A DNA stretch of 64,000 nucleotides from Paenibacillus sp. HW567 (GCF_000374185.1 NZ_KB910518.1:1482546-1546545), one strand, 5' to 3'; counted from the first letter of the stretch, positions 8,549 to 17,307 are shown. Numbers and translations: made by a program. Notes: a model not told the origin generated them from the sequence alone.

Positions 8549-9676
8549 ATGATATCAGGGGAACGTTTGATTCAGGAATTCATGGAGCTTGTCCGTATTG
8601 ATAGTGAGACAGGAAACGAACGGCAAATTGCCGATGTTTTAAAAGAAAAATTCAGCGCCCTCGGCCTTACCGCTGCCGAAGACGATTCACAGGAACGCAC
8701 GGGTCACGGAGCAGGCAATCTGCTTGTTACCTGGCCGGCAGTGGACGGAGCTTCTGCACCGAAGCTTTTGTTCACCTGCCATATGGATACCGTGGTTCCC
8801 GGGCAGAATATTCAGCCTTCCCTTGGGGAAGACGGCTGGATTACCAGTGACGGCAGCACAATCCTTGGTGCAGACGACAAGGCCGGACTGGCTGCGTTGT
8901 TCGAAGCGATCCGCGTCATTCAGGAGCAGAAGCTGCCGCATGGACAGCTTCAATTTGTGATCACCGCAGGTGAAGAATCGGGACTGCTGGGCGCACGGTC
9001 CATGAACCCGGACCTGCTCGATGCAGATTTCGGCTTTGCCCTGGACTCCAACGGTGAGGTGGGGGCGATTGCTGTTGCTGCCCCGGCCCAGGCGAAGGTA
9101 AAGATGCAGATTTTCGGCAAATCGGCTCATGCGGGTGTAAACCCCGAAGATGGCATTAGCGCCATTCAGGTCGCCAGCAAGGCGATTTCAGCGATGAAGC
9201 TTGGCCGCATTGACAGTGAAACCACGGCCAATATCGGGAAATTTGCCGGCGGCGGACCGACCAATGTCGTCTGTGATTATGTACAACTGGATGCGGAGGC
9301 CCGCAGCATTGTGCAGAATAAGGTAGAATTGCAGATATCTTCGATGCGTGAAGCGCTGGAGACCACGGCCCGTGAGTACGGTGCGCAAAGCGAATTCCAG
9401 AGTGAGATTATTTATCCGGCGTTCAGCTTCACTGAGCATGATCCTGTCGTACAGCTTGCAGACCGTGCGATCAGCTCACTTGGCCTGACTACTCGCCTGT
9501 TCCATTCCGGCGGCGGCAGCGACGCCAATGTATTCAACGGCCACAAGGTGCCAACAGTGAATTTGGCTATCGGCTATGAGCATATCCACACCACCAAGGA
9601 GCGGATCAAAGCCGAAGATATTGTCAAAGTGGCTGAGCTTGTTATAGCCATTGTAAAAGAAAGCGTAAAAGGCTAA
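8549..9676 (+). CDS. M20 family metallopeptidase, YqjE/peptidase T-like
   Basis: A 375-residue cytosolic zinc peptidase. Metal-binding and catalytic features in order: FTCHMDTV (His and Asp), the bridging Asp in LGADDKAG, the catalytic Glu-Glu in TAGEESGLLGA, Asp in GFALDSNG, the dimerisation-domain motif HAGVNPEDG, and a closing His in YEHIHTTKE. The ATG follows GAGAGGAAAG. B. subtilis YqjE, a close size match, also lies near the bkd region, supporting orthology. It probably cleaves tri- or dipeptides from the N-terminus; the exact substrate is unproven. Confidence 0.85.
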   Translation: MISGERLIQEFMELVRIDSETGNERQIADVLKEKFSALGLTAAEDDSQERTGHGAGNLLVTWPAVDGASAPKLLFTCHMDTVVPGQNIQPSLGEDGWITSDGSTILGADDKAGLAALFEAIRVIQEQKLPHGQLQFVITAGEESGLLGARSMNPDLLDADFGFALDSNGEVGAIAVAAPAQAKVKMQIFGKSAHAGVNPEDGISAIQVASKAISAMKLGRIDSETTANIGKFAGGGPTNVVCDYVQLDAEARSIVQNKVELQISSMREALETTAREYGAQSEFQSEIIYPAFSFTEHDPVVQLADRAISSLGLTTRLFHSGGGSDANVFNGHKVPTVNLAIGYEHIHTTKERIKAEDIVKVAELVIAIVKESVKG

Positions 9677-9707
9677 TTCCGGCAGCGTTCGCGGCTCTGG
9701 ATGGCAT

Positions 9708-9754
9708 GAAGGAGCTGTCTCCGTGGGATACCCCCGGGAACAGCTCCTTATGTT
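9708..9754 (+). terminator. Terminator after the M20 peptidase
   Basis: AAGGAGCTGT pairs with ACAGCTCCTT; the 21-base interior contains a further CCCGGG element, and TATGTTT follows. Confidence 0.6.
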
Positions 9755-9799
9755 TACACGCCTGCTGAATTTGTTGAGACCTGTTCCGCAAGCGGAATA

Positions 9800-9973
9800 T
9801 TATCCGGCCTTGTAAGGGTTGCTCCGGGATTCAGAGTGCAGCAGCAGGATGTAGGCCAGCGGCATATCACGCCCATATTGCTTGATCCACTCGGCCAATT
9901 TGGCCTTGATCTGCTCCGGTCTGCCTACCATGGTTACGCCGGATGAGCTTGTACGGACAAGGATGTCGTTCAT
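9800..9973 (-). CDS. 57-residue protein, possibly MciZ-like Z-ring inhibitor
   Basis: A 57-codon frame on the minus strand starting MNDILVRTSSSG, with AGAAGGAA upstream of ATG 9973. It is soluble-looking, with one amphipathic segment, VGRPEQIKAKLAEW, and ends HSESRSNPYKAG. That segment resembles VGKAWEIRAKLKEY of B. subtilis MciZ, the 40-residue peptide made in the mother cell that blocks FtsZ polymerisation, and the gene lies next to nudF as I recall mciZ does. The resemblance is short, so the function is an inference. It is transcribed away from nudF, with about 77 bases between the two starts. Confidence 0.6.
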   Translation of the reverse strand: MNDILVRTSSSGVTMVGRPEQIKAKLAEWIKQYGRDMPLAYILLLHSESRSNPYKAG

Positions 9974-10002
9974 GCCTGCATTCCTTCTTTCCTCTTAAGT
10001 TT

Positions 10003-10010
10003 GCTATAAT
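10003..10010 (+). promoter_or_regulatory. Extended -10 element ahead of nudF
   Basis: TGCTATAAT is a perfect TATAAT with the upstream TG of an extended -10; no clear -35 is visible. The predicted start of transcription near 10017 would leave an ATG at 10018 leaderless, which supports the nudF start at 10051. Confidence 0.5.
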
Positions 10011-10050
10011 ACACCCTATGCAGATTGAAACCAAAGGAGACCATGAATCT

Positions 10051-10623
10051 ATGAAAAAAGCTGAAATTAACCGCAATCCTTTATTGGATGAGGAAACGCT
10101 GTCCACACAGCCGATTTTTGAGGGCAAAATTATTACGCTGCAGGTGGATACGGTCAAGCTGCCTGACGGCAATACCGCGACCCGTGAAGTTGTGAAGCAT
10201 CCGGGTGCCGTGGCGGTCCTTGCGCTGAATGAGGGAAAAATGCTGGTCGTGGAGCAGTACCGCCAGCCGATGCACCGCACTGAGGTGGAAATTCCCGCAG
10301 GCAAGCTGGATAAGGGCGAAGACCCGCTGGTAGCGGCAGGACGCGAGCTTCAGGAGGAGACAGGGTATCACAGCGGCGACCTGAAGCTGCTGAAGTCGTT
10401 CTACACCTCTCCCGGCTTCGCCGATGAGATTATCCATTTATATGTGACGGACAATGCCCAGCCGGGGGAGATGGCGCTGGACGAGGATGAATTTCTGGAG
10501 GTATCCGAGCTTTCGCTTGAGGAAGCCTACCAATACATTGCAGACGGGCGCATTGCCGATGCCAAGACAATGATGGCAGTGTACGCCTGGCATTTGTATA
10601 CTTTGACAGGTCAATGGCACTAG
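10051..10623 (+). CDS. nudF: ADP-ribose pyrophosphatase (Nudix hydrolase)
   Basis: A 190-residue Nudix hydrolase that splits ADP-ribose into AMP and ribose 5-phosphate. The Nudix box is complete: starting from the Gly in PAGKLDKGEDP, through RELQEETGY, matching Gx5Ex7RELxEExG. The family-specific SFYTSPGFADEIIHLY follows. ATG 10051 has AAAGGAG 11 bases upstream; the in-frame ATG at 10018 abuts the -10 element. The gene overlaps the next by 10 bases. In B. subtilis nudF also lies near spoIIM and fur, so the location supports the symbol. Confidence 0.9.
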   Translation: MKKAEINRNPLLDEETLSTQPIFEGKIITLQVDTVKLPDGNTATREVVKHPGAVAVLALNEGKMLVVEQYRQPMHRTEVEIPAGKLDKGEDPLVAAGRELQEETGYHSGDLKLLKSFYTSPGFADEIIHLYVTDNAQPGEMALDEDEFLEVSELSLEEAYQYIADGRIADAKTMMAVYAWHLYTLTGQWH

Positions 10624-11837
10624 AATCTAGGCTGTCCAGCCACTACTGCGACCTGCATGTGCATATCGGACGCACCTCAGAAGGGCAGGCGGTCAAAATC
10701 AGCGGCAGCCGCGACCTCACCTTCGAGGGCATCGCCAAAGAAGCGGCGGAGCGCAAGGGGATCGAGCTGATCGGCATTATCGACAGCCATTCTCCGGGGG
10801 TGCTGCGGGATATTCGCGCGCTGCTTGATTCCGGCGAGATGAACGAAGCGGAGGGCGGCGGAATTGCTTACCGGGGGACGACGATCCTGTTAGGGGCGGA
10901 AATCGAAATCCGTGAGCCCGGGCGAAAAGAATGTCATGTCCTCGCCTTTATGCCGGATCTTGCGGCTATGGAGAATTTCAGCGGCTGGATGGCCAAGCAT
11001 ATGCGGAATATTAATCTCAGCTCCCAGCGCTTGTATGCTCCTGCCCGGGAATTGCAGGATGAGATTTACGGGCGGGGCGGTATTTTGATTCCGGCGCATA
11101 TTTTTACGCCGCACAAGGGGCTGTACGGCTGTGCTGCGGAGCGGCTGGCGGAGCTGTTTGACCTGGAGCGCATCGCTGCGGTTGAACTGGGTCTAAGCGC
11201 TGATTCCGAGATGGCCGGGTATATTTCCGAGCTTGACGGCTATACGTTTCTGACCAATTCCGATGCCCATTCGCTGGGTAAAATCGGCCGTGAATACAAC
11301 GTTATCGAAATGGCCCAGCCTTCGTTCAGTGAGCTGCGGCTGGCCCTGGAGCGCCGGGAAGGACGGCGGGTCAGCGCCAATTTCGGGCTGAATCCCCGGC
11401 TTGGCAAGTACCACCGCACGTATTGTGCAGGCTGCGGCAGTATTATCGACGAAGCATTTGCCACCTCGGAACGCTGCCCGTATTGCGGCGGACAGAAGCT
11501 GGTGCAGGGCGTATTTGACCGGATTCTTGCGATCGCGGACCGGGATCGGCCTTCGATTCCCGCTCACCGGCCAGCCTATCATTACCAGGTGCCGCTTGAG
11601 TTCATCCCGGGCCTGGGCAAGCGCAAGCTGGAGGCGCTGCTGGAGGCTTTTGGCACGGAGATGAGGATTCTGCACACCGCAAGTCAAGCCGAGCTTGCCG
11701 TCGTTGCCGGAACCGAGCTGGCCGGGCAGATCGTCCTGGCCCGCTCCGGCACACTTGAGCTATCCTCGGGCGGCGGCGGGACCTACGGCAAGGTGCTGAA
11801 ACCCAAGGGAGCAGCAACAAGCTGCACTGAGCAGTAA
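10614..11837 (+). CDS. Endonuclease Q-like PHP-domain protein with zinc finger and HhH
   Basis: A 407-residue protein. The N-terminal PHP phosphoesterase domain shows YCDLHVHIG, IGIIDSHSPG, and FLTNSDAHSLGKIGREYN, all metal-binding His/Asp motifs. Near residue 270 comes a four-cysteine zinc ribbon (CAGCGSIID...CPYCGG). The C-terminus has a helix-hairpin-helix motif, FIPGLGKRKLEALL, which binds DNA backbone. This architecture is that of endonuclease Q, which nicks DNA 5' to deaminated bases such as uracil and hypoxanthine (family knowledge). It overlaps nudF by 10 bases, so the two are coupled; both would deal with damaged nucleotides. Confidence 0.82.
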   Translation: MALESRLSSHYCDLHVHIGRTSEGQAVKISGSRDLTFEGIAKEAAERKGIELIGIIDSHSPGVLRDIRALLDSGEMNEAEGGGIAYRGTTILLGAEIEIREPGRKECHVLAFMPDLAAMENFSGWMAKHMRNINLSSQRLYAPARELQDEIYGRGGILIPAHIFTPHKGLYGCAAERLAELFDLERIAAVELGLSADSEMAGYISELDGYTFLTNSDAHSLGKIGREYNVIEMAQPSFSELRLALERREGRRVSANFGLNPRLGKYHRTYCAGCGSIIDEAFATSERCPYCGGQKLVQGVFDRILAIADRDRPSIPAHRPAYHYQVPLEFIPGLGKRKLEALLEAFGTEMRILHTASQAELAVVAGTELAGQIVLARSGTLELSSGGGGTYGKVLKPKGAATSCTEQ

Positions 11838-11843
11838 AGAATT

Positions 11844-11883
11844 GCCCCATCAGCAGGACTACTGCGGGTGGGGCGTATTTTTG
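11844..11883 (+). terminator. Terminator after the endonuclease Q-like gene
   Basis: GCCCCA.CAGCAG pairs with CTGC.G.TGGGGC, followed by GTATTTTTG. Confidence 0.75.
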
Positions 11884-11907
11884 TTGTGGCGGCGGCGCGG
11901 AGGCCAG

Positions 11908-12290
11908 TGGGAGCGGGAGTAACGGCATAATTGCCGTTACTGCGGGCGTGAAAGCCGGCTGGATCGCCAGCAGCGGCATTTTTACCGTTGCTGCGGGCGT
12001 GAAAGCCGGCTGGATCGCCAGCAGCGGCATTTTTACCGTTACTGCGGGCGTGAAAGCCTGCGGGAGCGCCAACAACGGCATTTTTGCCGTTACTGAGAGC
12101 GTGAAAGCCCGCTGGAGCGCCAACAACGGCATAATTGCCGTTACTAAGGGCGTGAAAGCCTGCGGGATCGCCAGCAGCGGCATTTTTGCCGTTACTGCGG
12201 GCGTGAAAGCCCGCGGGAGCGCCAACAACGGCATTTTTGCCGTTACTGCGGGCGTGAAAGCCCGCAGGAGACCTCGCAGCGGCAAGCTTC
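11908..12290 (+). repeat. Tandem array of about seven 51-bp repeats, two hairpins per unit
   Basis: Unit starts are at 11942, 11993, 12044, 12095, 12146, 12197 and 12248, exactly 51 bases apart, preceded by a partial unit from about 11908. Each unit carries GCGGGCGTGAAAGCCCGC (six-base stem, best in the later copies) and AACGGCATTTTTGCCGTT (seven-base stem). Because 51 is a multiple of three, long open frames exist on both strands: 121 codons on plus and 234 on minus. These frames have no plausible start site and read as simple 17-residue repeats, so I treat the array as non-coding. It fills the 530-base gap between the endonuclease Q-like gene and spoIIM. The units have no unique spacers, so it is not a CRISPR. 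Confidence 0.85.
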
Positions 12291-12367
12291 TTCTTGCCGG
12301 GGACAAGTCATAGAGCGGGAGGTTCCCTCATATGGTGTAACATATGACCGGAGAGGAGAATTTCCCG

Positions 12368-13000
12368 ATGCGCGGTTTGCGGCTGATGATGAAGGAGCAG
12401 ACGCCTCTTTATATTTTTGTTGCGGTATTGTTTTTGGTTGGGGTTGTTTTCGGAGCGCTGATTGTCAGTGCGTTGACTCTGGATCAGCAGCAGGAGCTTG
12501 GAGATTACTTGGGCAATTTCTTCGTTACTGTCGATCAGCAGGGACTGCCGGCTGCGCCGGATTCCTACTGGGAGATTGCCGTGTTGAATCTGAAATGGAT
12601 CGGGCTGGTCTGGATTCTCGGGTTGTCCGTGATCGGGCTGCCGGGAATCCTGATCCTTGATTTTCTAAAAGGGGTGCTGATCGGCTTTACAGTCGGCACG
12701 CTCGTCAGCGAGTATTCTTGGCACGGTATGCTGTTCGCGCTGGTCTCGGTTGCGCCGCATAATCTTGTGCTGATTCCGGTGCTGCTCGTATGCAGTGCGG
12801 CGGCGATTGGCTTTTCTCTGCAGATGATTCGCAGCCGGGTGCTGGGCCAGCGGCGTTCCCCAGTCAGCCGTCCGTTTGCGATGTACACGATGCTGTCCCT
12901 CGGGATGGCGGTGCTGGTGCTGGGGGTCTCCGGTTTTGAGGCCTGGGTTACGCCGTCGATGATGCGCTGGGTCACGCCCATGCTTGTTAACAATGTCTGA
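12368..13000 (+). CDS. spoIIM: Stage II sporulation protein M
   Basis: A 210-residue polytopic membrane protein with about five hydrophobic segments (starting near residues 15, 78, 101, 135 and 178) and the family's short cytoplasmic head. SpoIIM is the membrane scaffold of the SpoIID-SpoIIM-SpoIIP complex that remodels septal peptidoglycan and drives engulfment of the forespore. Start ATG 12368 follows GGAGAGGAG by about 9 bases; an in-frame ATG at 12344 has no site. Length (B. subtilis protein about 214 residues) and its location between nudF and fur match B. subtilis. A sigma-E promoter is expected, but I could not point to a convincing one. Confidence 0.88.
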   Translation: MRGLRLMMKEQTPLYIFVAVLFLVGVVFGALIVSALTLDQQQELGDYLGNFFVTVDQQGLPAAPDSYWEIAVLNLKWIGLVWILGLSVIGLPGILILDFLKGVLIGFTVGTLVSEYSWHGMLFALVSVAPHNLVLIPVLLVCSAAAIGFSLQMIRSRVLGQRRSPVSRPFAMYTMLSLGMAVLVLGVSGFEAWVTPSMMRWVTPMLVNNV

Positions 13001-13061
13001 ACACGGAATTAGACAAACATTATGAAGCATATTGGTTACATAAACACTATAGAGGTGGATA

Positions 13062-13277
13062 ATGAGACCAAATCTTCATCATCAAGAATTCCAGGTTTAC
13101 GTTGTAACCAAGGGGGATGTTTTGAGGTTTTTTGTGATTGAGATCATCATCGGTACAATGACTTATTCGATAGCTATGAAGCTTTTCCATAATATTATCT
13201 TGGCAAGTGCAGGCGGATGGGCAGGTACCGAAGGGATAAAGCGACTGTATGCTGTGAGTAAAATTATCGGAAAGTAG
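13062..13277 (+). CDS. Hypothetical 71-residue membrane protein
   Basis: The ATG is preceded by AGAGGTGG at proper spacing. The protein (MRPNLHHQEFQVYVVTKGDV...) has one or two hydrophobic stretches, from about residue 20 to 50, and a basic tail ending AVSKIIGK. I do not recognise a family. It lies 61 bases after spoIIM and has a lower GC content than its neighbours. It could be co-transcribed with spoIIM or be a lineage-specific small gene. Confidence 0.5.
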   Translation: MRPNLHHQEFQVYVVTKGDVLRFFVIEIIIGTMTYSIAMKLFHNIILASAGGWAGTEGIKRLYAVSKIIGK

Positions 13278-13306
13278 AGTACCATGCGGATTAAACGGTG
13301 CCGCTC

Positions 13307-13834
13307 TTATTGATATGTTCCCTGTTGGTTCTTGAACCGGACCGTCTGCCCTATGCTTTTGATATGTTCCCTGTCTGCTGTCAAAATAAAATAGCGGTAT
13401 ACGGAGCCGCCGATATGCCTTGCTTCCGGGTATTGAATGACAAGTGACGCTTTATGCCCCCATTCCTCTCCCTGATCGCTGGAAGGCATAATCAGGCTGG
13501 CTTCATGTCCCTGTATGTTCATAGCCGAGACGACCGGGGCGGAGCCGTAGGGCTGCAGCGCATGAGAAGCAATGATCGCCGAAGCCTCCTTAAGGGTATG
13601 GCCTTCACCGGACATGGCGGAGAGCTCTATGAAGCCGCTATCGCCTGAGAAGCTTGAAGCGTCAGCGGAAATTGCTTCCCATACGCGCGGATATTCAAAC
13701 GAGACGGCATACTCCTCCGAGGTGAATGAGGCTAAATCTGAGCCTGCTGCCAGCCGCCAGATGACGGCAAGGAGGATCAGGGCGGCTGCCGTCAGCCGAA
13801 GCGCAGCTTTTTTCTTATAAAGGGGCTTGTTCAC
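13307..13834 (-). CDS. Hypothetical membrane-anchored or secreted protein
   Basis: A 175-residue protein starting at GTG 13834 with GGGAGGAA 5 bases upstream. After a basic head (NKPLYKKKAALR) there is one membrane segment to about residue 30, with no lipobox Cys, and then an exported domain with regular beta-rich stretches (EYAVSFEYPRVWEAI..., VYRYFILTADREHIKSI). The opening of the domain, where a short beta strand ends in YP.W, recalls PsbP-like or small lipoprotein sensor domains, but I cannot assign it. It converges on the 71-residue gene and diverges from fur. Confidence 0.7.
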   Translation of the reverse strand: MNKPLYKKKAALRLTAAALILLAVIWRLAAGSDLASFTSEEYAVSFEYPRVWEAISADASSFSGDSGFIELSAMSGEGHTLKEASAIIASHALQPYGSAPVVSAMNIQGHEASLIMPSSDQGEEWGHKASLVIQYPEARHIGGSVYRYFILTADREHIKSIGQTVRFKNQQGTYQ

Positions 13835-13926
13835 CTTGTTCCTCCCTGATTTAAAGTCTACAGAATAAGTCTATCAGAGGAATAATAGGCTTGCCAAATG
13901 ACAGAAATGTAAGGTTCTAAAAGCGT

Positions 13927-13956
13927 TTGACTTCTCAAAGCGACTCCCTCTATAAT
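13927..13956 (+). promoter_or_regulatory. Sigma-A promoter of fur
   Basis: TTGACT and a perfect TATAAT separated by 18 bases, 53 bases before the fur start; the strongest sigma-A match in the window. Confidence 0.75.
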
Positions 13957-14009
13957 GGAAGAAGTGATTTCATGCCCGGTGCGGTAATTTTCCAAGGGGG
14001 AGGCAGACA

Positions 14010-14477
14010 ATGGAAGCACGGATAGATAAGATTAAGCAACAGCTACAATCCCAAGGATACAAGCTCACACCCCAACGGGAAGCGACGCTAAGAGTTCTGC
14101 TGGAGAATGAAGAAGATCATCTGAGTGCAGAGGACGTATTCATGCTGGTGAAGGAAAAAGCTCCGGAGATCGGTCTTGCCACTGTCTATCGTACCCTGGA
14201 ACTGCTGAGCGAGCTTCATGTCGTGGAGAAGATTAATTTCGGAGACGGCGTTGCCCGTTACGATCTGCGGACAGATACGGCGAAGCATCATCACCATCAT
14301 CTCATCTGTGTGCAATGCGGCTCGATGGATGAGATTCGTGAGGATTGGCTGGGCCCGCTGGAAGAGCGGCTGGAGAAGGAATTCAATTTTACAGTTCTTG
14401 ATCATAGACTTGATTTCCATGGAATTTGCCACCGCTGCAAGGATAAGAATAATACGGACGGCAATACTTCCGAATAA
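14010..14477 (+). CDS. fur: Ferric uptake regulator family repressor
   Basis: A 155-residue Fur protein: metal-dependent repressor, usually controlling iron acquisition. The N-terminal winged helix includes KLTPQREATLRVLLE and the recognition-helix region GLATVYRTLELL. The dimerisation domain has the His cluster KHHHHHLICVQCG, and two CxxC pairs (CVQC, CHRC) form the structural zinc site. The ATG follows GGGGGAGG. The order spoIIM-fur-yqzK-xerD is as in B. subtilis, where this gene is Fur rather than PerR or Zur. The gene ends at a strong terminator. Confidence 0.92.
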   Translation: MEARIDKIKQQLQSQGYKLTPQREATLRVLLENEEDHLSAEDVFMLVKEKAPEIGLATVYRTLELLSELHVVEKINFGDGVARYDLRTDTAKHHHHHLICVQCGSMDEIREDWLGPLEERLEKEFNFTVLDHRLDFHGICHRCKDKNNTDGNTSE

Positions 14478-14502
14478 GCTTATAGATGAAGATTTGCCAC
14501 AT

Positions 14503-14540
14503 AAGCTCTCACCGGTGCAGCATACCGGAGGGGGCTTTTT
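14503..14540 (+). terminator. Terminator after fur
   Basis: AAGCTC.C.CCGGT pairs with ACCGG.G.GGGCTT, followed by a T run. Confidence 0.85.
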
Positions 14541-14683
14541 AAATGATGTACAAGGGCTACATACATAACTTCAGTCCCCGGCGCATACATTGAAGGACGA
14601 GTCTTGCGAACGTTATTCCAGGCAGGTTCTCCGCGAAGCTGCAATGAAGTGGGGCAAACCTGTCATATAAGGGAGGCATTCAT

Positions 14684-14917
14684 ATGATCGTCTCTGTGCC
14701 CAAAACGGTGCGCCGGCTGTATTTTATGACACTGCTGGTTGCGCTCAGTTGTTCTGCTTATTATGCTATGAGCTGGATCAGTGGCTGGATTAGCCCGGTT
14801 GAGAATTATGATATACCGGAAGGAACTGCCGTCAAGGCCTTTCAGGAGGCTCCGCGCAGCGCGGAGGTACTGAACACAGGCGAGAGACTGCGGTTCTATT
14901 ACTGGTACGGGGAGTGA
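14684..14917 (+). CDS. yqzK: DUF4227 (YqzK) family small membrane protein
   Basis: A 77-residue protein with one N-terminal membrane helix (about residues 12-35) and a short exported tail containing IPEGTAVKAF and ending RLRFYYWYGE, as in YqzK of Bacillus. The ATG follows AAGGGAGG. Its place between fur and xerD is conserved in B. subtilis. Function unknown. The 155 bases that follow, up to xerD, hold no evident terminator. Confidence 0.8.
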   Translation: MIVSVPKTVRRLYFMTLLVALSCSAYYAMSWISGWISPVENYDIPEGTAVKAFQEAPRSAEVLNTGERLRFYYWYGE

Positions 14918-15072
14918 ATGCTCCTCCACAAGCAGGAAAAAGCTAAAAGTTTGTCGAAAGAAGCTAAGGCGGGGCCAGACCTGGCTTAACATACGGAGCC
15001 TGCCGCCGGACCCGATGGCTAAATGTTGCAGAACCGTGAAGAGCAGCCTGAGTGAGACAGGAGCGTGGATTG

Positions 15073-15963
15073 ATGAAGTCACATTTGCAGCCGTTTATGC
15101 AGTATCTGTCCGAAGATAAGGGCTTGTCGCCAAGCACTTTGGAATCCTACGGGCGGGATATTTCGCAGTTTCTGGATTTTGCCGAGGAGCGGGGGCTGGT
15201 GTCGCCGGAAGAGATCAGAAGATCGCATATCATGCTGTATCTTGCGGCACAACGAGGGGCAGGGCGGGCAGCCGCAACGGTGAACCGGAATACGGTGTCA
15301 CTCCGTGCCTTTTTTCATTATTTGCTGAAGGAACGTCTGACCCTGCAGGACCCAACGCTGGATATGGACAAAATAAAGCCAAGCCACAAGCCGCCAATGG
15401 TGCTGAGTGTCGGGGAGATCGAGCGGCTGCTGGGTGCTCCGGGCGGGGATACCCCTCAGGGTAAGCGCGATAAAGCGATGCTGGAGCTGCTCTACGCAAC
15501 CGGCATCCGTGTGTCGGAGCTAATCTCCCTGAATGTGGACGATGTGCATACAGAAATGAAGTATGTCCGCTGCACCGGAGCTTCCGGCAAGGAGCGGATT
15601 GTTCCGATTGGCACGATTGCTGCGGAGAGTGTTGCGGCGTATGCCGCCGGGCTGCGGGACAAGCTGCTGCGGGGCAACGCGGAGGAGCCGGCCTTGTTCC
15701 TGAACAGTCTGGGCGGACGGCTGACCCGGCAGGGCTTCTGGAAAATCATAAAGAAATACGCCCGGGAAGCGGGCATTGAACAGGATATTACACCGCATAC
15801 GCTCAGGCACTCCTTTGCCGCGCATTTGCTGGAGGGTGGGGCCGACCTGCGTTCGGTGCAGCAGATGCTTGGACATGCCGACATCTCGACCACCCAGATT
15901 TACAGCGGCATCGCCCGCAAGAATATGAAGGAAGTCTATGAGAGCCACCATCCCCGGGCGTGA
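15073..15963 (+). CDS. xerD: Site-specific tyrosine recombinase XerD
   Basis: A 296-residue recombinase, the same length as B. subtilis XerD (RipX), which with XerC resolves chromosome dimers at dif. The N-terminal SAM-like core-binding domain spans residues 1-90; the catalytic domain contains the Arg in ATGIRVSEL, Lys in GASGKERIV, HTLRH, GHADISTTQIY with the nucleophilic Tyr. I choose ATG 15073 because CAGGAG lies 9 bases upstream; an in-frame GTG at 15052 would add seven residues. It is followed, 139 bases later, by deoB, as in B. subtilis. Confidence 0.93.
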   Translation: MKSHLQPFMQYLSEDKGLSPSTLESYGRDISQFLDFAEERGLVSPEEIRRSHIMLYLAAQRGAGRAAATVNRNTVSLRAFFHYLLKERLTLQDPTLDMDKIKPSHKPPMVLSVGEIERLLGAPGGDTPQGKRDKAMLELLYATGIRVSELISLNVDDVHTEMKYVRCTGASGKERIVPIGTIAAESVAAYAAGLRDKLLRGNAEEPALFLNSLGGRLTRQGFWKIIKKYAREAGIEQDITPHTLRHSFAAHLLEGGADLRSVQQMLGHADISTTQIYSGIARKNMKEVYESHHPRA

Positions 15964-16102
15964 TAACCCCAAGTATTCTGGATGCGAGACATAGCATAAG
16001 TGAATGATGCCCGGCACCGGGCCAGAAAAGATGCTTTTTGGGAGTAAGACCGTTATGATGGAAATAGACTGAGTGATGCATACAACGAAGGAGTGAGACA
16101 GC

Positions 16103-17281
16103 ATGTCCTCATTTAAAAGAATCGGATTTATTGTGCTGGATAGCGTAGGTATCGGTGAAGCGCCGGATGCCGAAGGTTTTGGAGATAAAGGGTCCCATAC
16201 GCTGGGACATATTCTGGAGCGGGTTCCGGGGCTGAAGCTCCCTCATCTGCAGCAGCTCGGACTCGCGAATATTGCACCATTGCCGCCGCTTGAGCCCATA
16301 GCTGCCCCAACCGGATACTACGGTAAAATGCAGGAGGTTTCGGTAGGCAAGGATACGATGACCGGCCACTGGGAGCTGATGGGACTGAAGATTGAAATCC
16401 CGTTCAACACCTACCCGGACGGTTTCCCGGCCGAGCTGATCGAGAAGTTCGAAGCGGCGACCGGCCGCAAGGTAATCGGCAACAAGCCAGCCTCCGGTAC
16501 GGAGATTCTGGTGGAGTACGGCGAAGAGCAAATGAAGACCGGCGCATGGATCGTGTATACTTCTGCGGACAGTGTGTTCCAGCTTGCCGCTCATGAAGAG
16601 ATTATTCCGCTGGACGAGCTGTATAGAGCCTGCAAAATCGCCCGCGAGCTGACGATGGCTCCTGAATTCTCGGTAGGTCGCGTTATCGCCCGCCCATATG
16701 TTGGCGAACCGGGGAAATTCGTGCGCACGCCGAACCGTCATGATTATGCGGTGAAGCCGCCGGAACCAACGGTGATGAACGCGCTGAAGGATATCGGCAA
16801 GGACGTCATTGCTGTCGGCAAGATAAATGATATTTTCACCGGTGAAGGGGTTACAGCAGCCTATCCGACAAAAAGCAACGAGCACGGCATCGCGCTTACA
16901 ATTGCGGAATTGCGCAAGCCATTCGATGGCTTCCTGTTCACCAACCTGGTAGACTTCGACTCCCTGTACGGTCACCGCCGTGATCCTGAAGGGTATGGAC
17001 GTGCGCTGGAAATATTTGATCAGGCGCTTCCTGAGCTGCTGTCCACCTTAACCGAAGACGATCTGCTGATTATCTCGGCAGACCACGGGAATGACCCGAT
17101 CCACAGCGGAACGGATCATACACGTGAGTATGTGCCGCTGCTAATCTACAGCCCAAGATTCACGGCTCCGGCCAGCCTGGGCATCCGCCAGACCTTCTCG
17201 GATGTGGCGGCGACGATTGCCGACAACTTCGGGGCGAAGGTGCCGAAGTATGGGACAAGCTTTTTGGCAGAATTGAAGTAA
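16103..17281 (+). CDS. deoB: Phosphopentomutase
   Basis: A 392-residue alkaline-phosphatase-fold enzyme converting (deoxy)ribose 1-phosphate to (deoxy)ribose 5-phosphate, linking nucleoside breakdown to central metabolism. Seen: metal-binding [14 protein letters not shown] at the N-terminus, DTMTGHWE with the phosphorylated Thr85, and the metal ligands in SADHGNDP and [15 protein letters not shown] precedes the ATG. It is followed 26 bases later by punA, whose product supplies its substrate. Confidence 0.95.
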   Translation: MSSFKRIGFIVLDSVGIGEAPDAEGFGDKGSHTLGHILERVPGLKLPHLQQLGLANIAPLPPLEPIAAPTGYYGKMQEVSVGKDTMTGHWELMGLKIEIPFNTYPDGFPAELIEKFEAATGRKVIGNKPASGTEILVEYGEEQMKTGAWIVYTSADSVFQLAAHEEIIPLDELYRACKIARELTMAPEFSVGRVIARPYVGEPGKFVRTPNRHDYAVKPPEPTVMNALKDIGKDVIAVGKINDIFTGEGVTAAYPTKSNEHGIALTIAELRKPFDGFLFTNLVDFDSLYGHRRDPEGYGRALEIFDQALPELLSTLTEDDLLIISADHGNDPIHSGTDHTREYVPLLIYSPRFTAPASLGIRQTFSDVAATIADNFGAKVPKYGTSFLAELK

Positions 17282-17307
17282 GACCAAACTTTCAGGAGGC
17301 AAAGACC

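Noticed and set aside
11908..12290. CRISPR array
   Set aside because: Whole 51-base units repeat without unique spacers, and no cas gene is nearby.
11602..12306. Open frames of 121 (plus) and 234 (minus) codons over the 51-bp array
   Set aside because: They exist because the repeat length is a multiple of three; neither has a ribosome binding site, and the minus frame runs antisense into a real gene.
12320..12345. Sigma-E promoter for spoIIM from the two CATATG sequences
   Set aside because: Spacing between the candidate -35 and -10 does not fit the sigma-E pattern.
14952..14958. Spo0A box TGTCGAA between yqzK and xerD
   Set aside because: A single 7-mer is expected several times by chance in 64 kb of double-stranded sequence.
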